Of a stretch of 40,299 nt of DNA, positions 34,543 to 40,299 are shown piece after piece; position 1 is the first letter of the stretch; the number at the start of each line of letters is the position of its first letter. The stretch lies in contig CALGLU010000080.1 of NCBI GenBank assembly GCA_937959275.1, forward strand, positions 1 through 40,299. The letters run 5' to 3'. Under the pieces are notes generated by a model. The model made no database searches and was not told the DNA's origin. It saw only the letters and a list, made by a program, of their open reading frames with translations. Source of the DNA: an uncultured Saprospiraceae bacterium (GTDB lineage: Bacteria > Bacteroidota > Bacteroidia > Chitinophagales > Saprospiraceae). The position numbers and the translations under genes were made by a program.

Positions 34543-35322
34543 ATGGAGTATTCTCTCATTGAATATATAATCATTATCCTCGGTAGTTTCATTGCAGGAT
34601 GTATTAATACGCTGGCGGGGAGTGGGTCAGCGATTACACTGGCGATACTAACTGAAGTGATGGGACTCCCTGGTAATGTAGCCAATGGTACGAATCGAAT
34701 TGGTGTCGTCGCGCAAGGTGGCTTATCTAGTTATGTTTTTCATAAAAATGGTAAGCTCGATCTAAAAATAGGCCTACCCATCATTGTCTTTGTCACCATC
34801 GGTTCTTTATTTGGAGTGTATGTAGCTACTATCATTTCGAATGACCAATTTAAAGAGGTATTCAAGTACATCATGGTACTTATGCTTGTCGTCATTTTAG
34901 TTAACCCTAAGCGATGGTTGACACAATCTGAGGACCCCAAACCAATATCATTATGGATTGGGATTCCCTTGTTTTTAGCGGTCGGCTTTTATGGTGGATT
35001 TATACAAATGGGGATGGGCATTTTTTTCTTAGCTGTTCTAGTCCTTGCATCTCGGTTTGATATTATTCAAGGGAATGCGATAAAAGCGTTTACGGTCACA
35101 TTCTATACGGTATTTGTTATTATCATCTTTCAACTGAATGGTTTGATTGATTGGAAGGCTGGACTATTGCTCGCTGTCGGGCAAATGGTAGGCGGTTATG
35201 TGACTGCAGAATTTGCTTCTAACTATAAGGGTGCTGATGTTTGGGCTTATCGTATATTAGTACTTATAGTTATTGTCGTTATTCTAAAGCTATTTGGATT
35301 GTTTGACCTTCTAAATCTATAA
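34543..35322 (+). CDS. TSUP-family (TauE/SafE) membrane permease
   Basis: A 259-aa inner-membrane protein with about eight hydrophobic helices. The duplicated family signature is clear: IIILGSFIAGCINTLAGSGSA with GLPGNVANGTNRIGVV near the N-terminus, and GGFIQMGMGIFFLAVLVL with GNAIKAFTVTFYTVF in the second half. The family exports or imports sulfite, sulfoacetate or other organosulfur anions; the actual substrate is unknown. It sits 6 bases after mce and 9 before the PAP2 gene, so the three are probably co-transcribed. Confidence 0.88.
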   Translation: MEYSLIEYIIIILGSFIAGCINTLAGSGSAITLAILTEVMGLPGNVANGTNRIGVVAQGGLSSYVFHKNGKLDLKIGLPIIVFVTIGSLFGVYVATIISNDQFKEVFKYIMVLMLVVILVNPKRWLTQSEDPKPISLWIGIPLFLAVGFYGGFIQMGMGIFFLAVLVLASRFDIIQGNAIKAFTVTFYTVFVIIIFQLNGLIDWKAGLLLAVGQMVGGYVTAEFASNYKGADVWAYRILVLIVIVVILKLFGLFDLLNL

Positions 35323-35331
35323 GCAGGATTT

Positions 35332-36102
35332 ATGAAATTTTGGTGGTTTATACTCATTGTATTTTTTCAAGCATCTTTGCATGCTCAAGCCACTTATCAT
35401 ATTGATCTTAAACAGGAATTAAAGTATGTATTACCAGGTATTGGAATGAATGTACTTGGTCTTGTTATGTACAATAACGTTGAAGAAGTTACCCTGTCAG
35501 AATTAGACAATTTGGATCGATTAGATGTCAACAGTTTTGATCGAGGAGCGACTGATAATTTTTCATCGACTGCCAAACGAACAAGTGACATTCTGCTATA
35601 TTCTGGTATTGCTGTTCCCTTGCTTGCGCTAACAAATGTAAATTGCAGAGACGAAACCAAAGCGATTGCCATCATGGCAATTGAAACAGTTTTAATTACT
35701 GGTGGCATTACGGGTATCACTAAATCTGCTGTACAGCGCCTCCGCCCCTTTACTTATAATCCTAATGTCTCGCTCGATGAAAAACTCACACTAAACAGTC
35801 GGCTTTCCTTTTTTTCAGGTCATGCATCTATGACTTCTGGGCTTTCATTTTTCACTGCAAAAGTGATTACCGATATGAATCCAACCATGAAAAACAAAGG
35901 CTTGATTTGGACCGCGGCTGCAGCGTTTCCTGCGGCGATTGGCTACTTCCGATATCAAGCAGGTAAGCACTTCCCCACAGATGTCATCGCAGGTTACACA
36001 ATAGGTGCAGCAGTAGGTATACTCGTCCCTACCCTACACATGAATAAGAATATTGATCTTGATTATGGTGGGAATAGTTTGTCTTTGGCTGTTCGGTTTT
36101 AA
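35332..36102 (+). CDS. PAP2-family phosphatase
   Basis: A 256-aa exported phosphatase with an N-terminal signal peptide (WWFILIVFFQASLHAQ). The three PAP2 motifs are intact: KSAVQRLRP (K-x6-RP), FFSGHAS (SGH) and RYQAGKHFPTD (R-x5-H-x3-D). The middle part is hydrophobic (VLITGGITGIT and other helices), and the C-terminus is strand-like and ends in an aromatic (SLAVRF), so it may be a periplasmic or outer-membrane-associated lipid phosphatase of the Bacteroidota type. Possible substrates are undecaprenyl pyrophosphate, phosphatidate or lipid A phosphate. Third gene of the mce run. Confidence 0.85.
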   Translation: MKFWWFILIVFFQASLHAQATYHIDLKQELKYVLPGIGMNVLGLVMYNNVEEVTLSELDNLDRLDVNSFDRGATDNFSSTAKRTSDILLYSGIAVPLLALTNVNCRDETKAIAIMAIETVLITGGITGITKSAVQRLRPFTYNPNVSLDEKLTLNSRLSFFSGHASMTSGLSFFTAKVITDMNPTMKNKGLIWTAAAAFPAAIGYFRYQAGKHFPTDVIAGYTIGAAVGILVPTLHMNKNIDLDYGGNSLSLAVRF

Positions 36103-36193
36103 ATTAGTTGCTATTCAGGTAAGCATTTTCATATCTAAATTATTGGTGTTCGTATAAATTTGTAGTGTAATTTCCAAACATCAGCCGCTGTAC

Positions 36194-36250
36194 ATTTAGA
36201 TAAAATATTAACGATTTGATACATTAATTCTATATTTAGACAATATATTA
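36194..36250. promoter_or_regulatory. Candidate HipB operator: direct repeats 40 bases apart
   Basis: A 17-base A/T-rich element, ATTTAGATAAAATATTA at 36194-36210, recurs at 36234-36250 with 15 of 17 matches. The 40-base period is close to four helical turns, as expected for cooperative binding on one face of DNA. It ends 38 bases before the hipB start. Autoregulation by HipB is typical of hipBA operons. TAAATTTG at 36155-36162 matches TAnnTTTG but lacks a well-placed -33 element. Confidence 0.35.
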
Positions 36251-36288
36251 TCTATTCTATTAGTTGATCTTAGACTTATCTTTTTATT

Positions 36289-36567
36289 ATGGGAAAGTAC
36301 AGCATACATAAATTACCGTCTGACATTCTTAAATCAACAGCCCAGAATGTTGCCAAATTAAGAAAAGAAAGAAAATGGACTCAGCAAGATTTAGTTGAAA
36401 AATCAGGTGTTTCTTATGGAAGCATTAAGAGGTTTGAACGATTTGGAAAAATATCATTTGAATCACTTCTTAAGATTGCAGAAGCTCTAGACCGACTCGA
36501 TGAATTTGAAACTCTTTTTCTTCCAAAAGATGATAAGCGACTTGAAAAATTATTCAATTCTAACTGA
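36289..36567 (+). CDS. hipB: HipB-like XRE-family antitoxin
   Basis: A 92-aa helix-turn-helix protein. The HTH lies at about residues 18-72: NVAKLRKERKWTQQDLVEKSGVSYGSIKRFE, then SLLKIAEALDRLDEF. It ends in an acidic-basic tail (LFLPKDDKRLEKLF). HipB proteins bind and neutralise the HipA kinase and repress the operon. The TGA overlaps the hipA ATG by one base, so toxin and antitoxin are tightly coupled. Direct repeats upstream are candidate operators. It is slightly longer than some HipB proteins but of normal architecture. Confidence 0.88.
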   Translation: MGKYSIHKLPSDILKSTAQNVAKLRKERKWTQQDLVEKSGVSYGSIKRFERFGKISFESLLKIAEALDRLDEFETLFLPKDDKRLEKLFNSN

Positions 36568-37826
36568 TGCAAGAGCAAAAATTAACTCAACAAACTCGAA
36601 AAAGAAGTAAACAAATCAATGTCTTTATTCGGTTTTCAGAGGATGAAATTCTTGTGGGTAAGCTCCTATTGGATAACAGATTGATTCATTTCAAGTATGA
36701 TGATGACTTCCTAAATCTTGGACTGAACATATCTCCATTTAAGTTAGAATACAACAATAAAATTCAGGTAGCTAACCCTAAGCCCTTTCGTGGAATATTC
36801 GGAGTATTTGATGATTCGCTTCCAGATGGATGGGGAATGCTTTTATTAAATCGCGCTTTAGAAAAGAAAGGTCTCTCATTAAACGATATTAACATCTTGG
36901 ACCAACTAGCCTATATAGGTGAAACGGGTAAAGGTGCCCTTATCTATCGTCCAGCAATAACAGGGGATGAAAACTTTAGTCATCATATTGATCTTGATCG
37001 GTTGAAAACCGCTATGGACAAAGTATATTATGGAACGAGCACGGAAGTGATAGAAGAACTTTTGGCTTTGGGAGGATCTTCAGGTGGAGCAAGACCAAAA
37101 GCAAATGTGGGCTATAACCCGAATAAAAATGAAATAATACATGGGCAAAATATTCTTCCACATGGATTTAATCATTGGATAATTAAATTTCCTAGTTCTG
37201 AAGATCCGCAGGACATAGCAAATATTGAATACGCTTATTATAAAATGGCACAGATTGCAAAAATAAAAATGAGTGAATGCACATTGTTAGAAAGCAAAAA
37301 AGGAAGGAAGGTCTTCGCTACCAAGCGTTTTGATAGAGCTGGTGATGACCGAATTCATATGCACTCAATGGCAGGCTTAACACATGACAACTTCCGATTA
37401 AGTGCTGTTGATTATGGACATATTATTGATGTCGCATACCACCTTGAACAATCGGCTTCAGCTCGAGAAAATGTACTTCGTCTTGCCGCGTTTAATATTT
37501 ATAGCCACAATTTGGATGACCATTCAAAAAATGTCTCCTGGCTAATGGATAAATCTGGAAAATGGACTTTAGCTCCTGCCTACGATTTAACATACTCATC
37601 AACTAGCATTGGTGAACACAGTACAAGAATTGGTGGTGAAGGCGCAAATCCTGGCAGAAAAAATCTAATCGAATTAGCTGATGAATTTAGTATCAATAAA
37701 CCAAATGAGATAATCAATCAAGTTCAAGAATCTTTAGCCCATTGGCCTGACATTGCTAAAAAGTGTGGTGTCAGTAAGGAATCAATCAAACGGATTCAAA
37801 CGAAGTTCTTAGAACTTAAAGATTAA
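36567..37826 (+). CDS. hipA: HipA-family serine/threonine kinase toxin
   Basis: A 419-aa protein in the classical single-chain HipA layout: an N-terminal subdomain-1 (FRGIFGVFDDSLPDGWGMLLL) followed by the kinase core. The Gly-rich ATP-binding loop is GGSSGGARPKANV near 169-181. The catalytic motif is HNLDDHSKNVS with probable catalytic Asp317. The metal-binding Asp340 lies in PAYDLTYS. All of these are retained, so the toxin is predicted active. Characterised HipA proteins phosphorylate glutamyl-tRNA synthetase or other aminoacyl-tRNA synthetases; the target here is unknown. The ATG shares a base with the hipB stop. Nothing suggests truncation. Confidence 0.92.
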   Translation: MQEQKLTQQTRKRSKQINVFIRFSEDEILVGKLLLDNRLIHFKYDDDFLNLGLNISPFKLEYNNKIQVANPKPFRGIFGVFDDSLPDGWGMLLLNRALEKKGLSLNDINILDQLAYIGETGKGALIYRPAITGDENFSHHIDLDRLKTAMDKVYYGTSTEVIEELLALGGSSGGARPKANVGYNPNKNEIIHGQNILPHGFNHWIIKFPSSEDPQDIANIEYAYYKMAQIAKIKMSECTLLESKKGRKVFATKRFDRAGDDRIHMHSMAGLTHDNFRLSAVDYGHIIDVAYHLEQSASARENVLRLAAFNIYSHNLDDHSKNVSWLMDKSGKWTLAPAYDLTYSSTSIGEHSTRIGGEGANPGRKNLIELADEFSINKPNEIINQVQESLAHWPDIAKKCGVSKESIKRIQTKFLELKD

Positions 37827-37886
37827 CTATAGGGAAAGAAGGAAAGCTCTCAGCATATAACTATGCTCTATACCTTTTAAGACGCC

Positions 37887-37937
37887 AGATCCTGAAACGA
37901 GTTAAGGACGACTCTGTGACCGATCTCTGTGACCGAT
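37887..37937. repeat. Dispersed 26-base repeat plus 13-base tandem duplication
   Basis: 37887-37912 matches the element at 282-307 at 22 of 26 bases. Immediately after, CTCTGTGACCGAT occurs twice in perfect tandem (37912-37924 and 37925-37937). Both are intergenic between the convergent hipA and the gene at 37948. No function is evident. Confidence 0.5.
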
Positions 37938-37947
37938 GGGTTCTTCG

Positions 37948-38583
37948 TTATTTTAAAAACGGTCTCCCCGTTTCCAAATCATGCACTAAATGAACAAACG
38001 TCTCAATTCTCTCCAAGAGTTTATTCACTGGTAATTGTTGGCCATAGATATAATAAACTAAGACTGATTCTTTTGCTTCCACAGCCCACTGACCTTCATC
38101 GCCTAAGCTATCCAAAAACTCTTCTGTCAAACTTTCTTTTAAGGCAAAGGCATCCGTAGTACTCACTTCATACGACTCATTCAATTCTGGAGTTGCTGTT
38201 AGAATGACAGGATTCTCTTCACCAAAAAGATTCTTCCAAAAGCGCAACCCACTTTTTGGCTTAATTAAAAATGCTGGCCATACTGCATCTGGATTATAAT
38301 ATTCAAAGATGGTTGTTGTCTTAGTATTCAAATCACCAAAGTAATGGAAGTCATAGACTCGAAATGCTCCTTGTAGCGCGCGTGCTTTGAAGGATTGAAT
38401 TGCCTTTAATCGCTTCCCTGATCGACCCTCAAAGATTTGAAACTGATATGACTTGATCGGGTCTTTATCATAATGTCGTCTTGCTTGATACTTCCATCCA
38501 CTTTCTTTAGCGAGACGCTTGATTTGCTTCTGACGTTTATCAGGTCGCAACAGGAAATTTATATCATCGAAGAATGCTCTCAA
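37948..38583 (-). CDS. Hypothetical protein downstream of nadD (DUF3137-like)
   Basis: A 211-aa cytoplasmic protein of unknown function. The pattern is GWKYQARRHYDKD, then QIFEGRSGKRLKA, ALQGAFRVYDFHYFGD, TTTIFEYYNPDAVWPAFLIKP and a C-terminal ALKESLTEEFLDSL. This resembles DUF3137-type proteins in layout (a 'fuller' globular beta-rich domain), but I could not confirm it. The start is TTG: a stop lies upstream in frame and the next in-frame Met is absent. It follows nadD by 9 bases on the same strand, so they are probably co-transcribed, though no link to NAD synthesis is visible. Confidence 0.7.
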   Translation of the reverse strand: MRAFFDDINFLLRPDKRQKQIKRLAKESGWKYQARRHYDKDPIKSYQFQIFEGRSGKRLKAIQSFKARALQGAFRVYDFHYFGDLNTKTTTIFEYYNPDAVWPAFLIKPKSGLRFWKNLFGEENPVILTATPELNESYEVSTTDAFALKESLTEEFLDSLGDEGQWAVEAKESVLVYYIYGQQLPVNKLLERIETFVHLVHDLETGRPFLK

Positions 38584-38592
38584 AATGCTTAA

Positions 38593-39180
38593 TTATAAAT
38601 CTCTATAAATAGGAACTTCCGTTAAATAATCATACACCTTATCTGGAACTAAATACTGGATTGATTTATTCTCTCTGACATTTTTTCTGATGTAGCTTGC
38701 TGAAATATCTAGTAAAGGCGCATCAAAAAAAGTCACTCGCTCATGATTGGCGAACTCTCCCGCTGCATAGCCAGGTCTATTGTAAACATAGATTTCATAA
38801 TACTTAAGAATCAACTCATAATTCTTCCATTTATGCAAAGTCTCCAGATTATCTCCTCCCATTATGAGTACAAAGTTCTTATCCGGATATTTTTCTCTAG
38901 CATAGGTCAGCGTATCTATTGTGTACGACGGTTTGGGCAAATTAAACTCGATATCACTCGCTCTAATTTGTGGGTTATCACCAATCGCCAAATTCATAAG
39001 ATGCAAACGATCATAATCCTTCGCAAGCGATTTTTTCTCCTTAAGCGGATTGTGTGGCGAGACAACCATCCAGATCTCAGCCAGGTCAGCATTTGTCAAC
39101 AGATAATTGGCAATGATCATGTGACCTACATGAACTGGATTAAATGATCCAAAAAACAAACCTGTTTTGTATCGTTCCAC
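38593..39180 (-). CDS. nadD: Nicotinate-nucleotide adenylyltransferase
   Basis: A 195-aa nucleotidyltransferase that makes deamido-NAD from nicotinate mononucleotide and ATP. Motifs: GLFFGSFNPVHVGHMIIA (the GxFxPxHxGH ATP site) at residues 8-25, SPHNPLKEKKSLA, MGGDNLETLHKWKNY, and the C-terminal ISASYIRKNVRE (SxSxIR). Length is standard. The start is GTG at 39180; no in-frame ATG is available nearby upstream. It is the only NAD-synthesis gene in the window, and lies about 19 kb from the TIR cluster whose members may consume NAD, so a functional link is only speculative. Confidence 0.95.
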   Translation of the reverse strand: MERYKTGLFFGSFNPVHVGHMIIANYLLTNADLAEIWMVVSPHNPLKEKKSLAKDYDRLHLMNLAIGDNPQIRASDIEFNLPKPSYTIDTLTYAREKYPDKNFVLIMGGDNLETLHKWKNYELILKYYEIYVYNRPGYAAGEFANHERVTFFDAPLLDISASYIRKNVRENKSIQYLVPDKVYDYLTEVPIYRDL

Positions 39181-39248
39181 GATTCTTTTTGAGTTTGCAT
39201 AAAGGTAAAACTTTGAACTTGAAACTCAAGAGCTAATTCTACTTGACA

Positions 39249-40082
39249 TCACTCCTTTACACTTTGAATCGTCATTGTCAGAAATTGCAGTGATTTTGAA
39301 TAATCCAAATGATCATATTCAAGACCTAAACGTTTAATATTTTTATAGTATGACTCTCGATTCTTATAATAATTCTTCTCCAAATTAATGGCGTTTGCAA
39401 TGTCTCCCAATTGATTGAGCAAAAACCATTTCTCAAGTAACCTTCCTGTCCGACCATTCCCATCTTGGAATGGATGAATTTTTACAAAAACAAGGTGCAG
39501 CATTGACGCATAATAAAATGATTCCAAAGCACTTAATTCCTGATTGTTCATATCTTCTATATCATTAAAGAATGAATCAAATTCTAAATTGAGCTTATAG
39601 TGATCACAGGCCACATATTCAATTTTATCATCATCACCAATCACATACATTGGGTTTTTTCTAAGAACCCCTCTTTGCGATTTTGGCAATAAATTCATAG
39701 CTAAAATATCATGTGCCTGTAGTAAATTGCTTTTAGTTAATTCTCTATCATTTATAAACTGATACGCTTGATACAGGTCATTAGATCTTTTGTTGTAGTC
39801 TGGTTTGTATTCAATATTTAGAAACTTGTACTTGAAAAAGGAATCATAATCTATGTCTTCACCTTCTATTTTGGATGAGTAAACACTTGACACCGCATTA
39901 TAGAATTCAAAATAATCAACAGGAAGTTTTTCTTCTCGCTTTAGAGTTAATAGAGGAATCGGATCAAATTCTATTGACTTTTCAAAAGCTTGTCTTAATT
40001 CTTGATATATGAGCTGTAGTTTAATAATGAATGGTTTGTTCAAATTTAAGTAGGATTCACTAAAGAAATGGTTTAATAACAA
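39249..40082 (-). CDS. Fic-domain protein (class II, self-inhibited)
   Basis: A 277-aa Fic/DOC-fold enzyme that transfers AMP (or another nucleotide moiety) to a target protein. The catalytic motif is HPFQDGNGRTGR at residues 203-214 with His203. An inhibitory-helix motif S-x3-E-G occurs as SSKIEG (Ser69, Glu73, Gly74) N-terminal to the Fic fold, which classes it as self-inhibited. The C-terminus after the Fic core is short. The start is TTG at 40082, with an upstream in-frame stop and no ATG between, so expression may be low. The target is unknown. It is separated from nadD by 68 bases on the same strand. Confidence 0.88.
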   Translation of the reverse strand: MLLNHFFSESYLNLNKPFIIKLQLIYQELRQAFEKSIEFDPIPLLTLKREEKLPVDYFEFYNAVSSVYSSKIEGEDIDYDSFFKYKFLNIEYKPDYNKRSNDLYQAYQFINDRELTKSNLLQAHDILAMNLLPKSQRGVLRKNPMYVIGDDDKIEYVACDHYKLNLEFDSFFNDIEDMNNQELSALESFYYASMLHLVFVKIHPFQDGNGRTGRLLEKWFLLNQLGDIANAINLEKNYYKNRESYYKNIKRLGLEYDHLDYSKSLQFLTMTIQSVKE

Positions 40083-40115
40083 TTTGTTAGTTGATTTGCA
40101 AGTTATTGATTCTTA

Positions 40116-40141
40116 ATACCTGACTGTCAGCAGGCAGGTAT
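40116..40141. repeat. REP-like palindrome near the right edge
   Basis: ATACCTG and CAGGTAT pair as 7-base arms around a 12-base insert that itself contains CTGACTGTCAG. It recalls CCTGCCTGCCGACAGG-type repeats in environmental Bacteroidota (memory only). Followed by CAGCTTTTTC, so on the plus strand it could also act as a terminator. Confidence 0.45.
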
Positions 40142-40261
40142 CAGCTTTTTCTCAAGCCATAGGTACTGTGATAAAAACAAGCATATTTCCATATTAATTT
40201 CATACTTTGTCAAAGACGAAGAAGAGCGTCTGATGTTTGTTCATACAGATGTTCATTCTGT

Positions 40262-40295
40262 GTAGATTGGGGTCTTCGGACTCCATCTACTTTTT
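40262..40295 (+). terminator. Strong orphan terminator with a UUCG loop
   Basis: GTAGAT-T-GGGGTC, a TTCG tetraloop, and GACTCC-ATCTAC form a 12-bp stem with one bulged T and one G-T pair, followed by five T's. This is a near-ideal Rho-independent terminator on the plus strand. No plus-strand gene precedes it in the window, so it may end a small RNA starting in 40083-40260, or be part of a structure continuing past the edge. Confidence 0.55.
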
Positions 40296-40299
40296 CACT

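Noticed and set aside
37957-37977. AAACGG..CCGTTT hairpin as a terminator for hipA
   Set aside because: It lies inside the end of the convergent gene's coding sequence, and the stem is short with a poor T-run.

Overview
The window looks like a chromosomal segment of a Bacteroidota bacterium, most likely Saprospiria or a close relative (inference). The reasons are low GC content, Bacteroidota-style promoter elements (TTG, about 19-20 bp, TAnnTTTG), a '3-coathanger stack' surface-protein fragment, plant-type leucine-rich-repeat secreted proteins, a beta-propeller/outer-membrane-barrel protein, and the general lack of strong Shine-Dalgarno sequences. No rRNA, tRNA, integrase, transposase or CRISPR array was seen.

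Layout. 1-3000: a LOG-family protein overlapping rnhB, a small secreted protein, and an MBL-fold hydrolase, with REP-like palindromes at the left edge. 3137-5606: a secreted LRR protein split in two by a one-base frameshift in a 5-A run. 5704-20130: the distinctive accessory region. A pentapeptide-repeat/TIR-like protein points left. Divergent from it is a tight eight-gene run: small protein, alpha/beta hydrolase, lipoprotein with a C-terminal membrane helix, FAD-linked oxidase, TIR-TM-TPR protein, a 1804-residue protein with two lipase-like domains and a CHAT protease, a CAP12/Pycsar-type TIR effector, and a TIR/deoxyribosyltransferase-like protein. Near-identical 19-base motifs lie in the intergenic regions on both sides of this block (7062-7080 and 20973-20991).

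20304-30763: mostly surface and housekeeping functions. These are a small membrane protein, a 1087-aa degenerate-peptidase/propeller/barrel protein, two divergent glycosyltransferase genes (one fused to a methyltransferase), galK behind a small overlapping ORF, an aldo/keto reductase and a thioredoxin with a clear promoter and terminator. 30981-36102: a molybdenum hydroxylase pair (IorA/IorB-like), a 3-coathanger remnant, then methylmalonyl-CoA epimerase, a TSUP permease and a PAP2 phosphatase. 36289-40299: a hipBA toxin-antitoxin pair, a hypothetical protein downstream of nadD, a Fic-domain protein, and a strong orphan terminator hairpin at the right edge.

The best candidate for an undescribed system is the 5704-20130 block. 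It combines four TIR or TIR-like domains, a caspase-like CHAT protease, three alpha/beta hydrolase domains and a flavin oxidase, parts typical of NAD-depleting, proteolytic or membrane-damaging conflict systems. That combined role is inferred from domains and gene order only. All residue positions and motif matches were read by eye, without alignment or database search.
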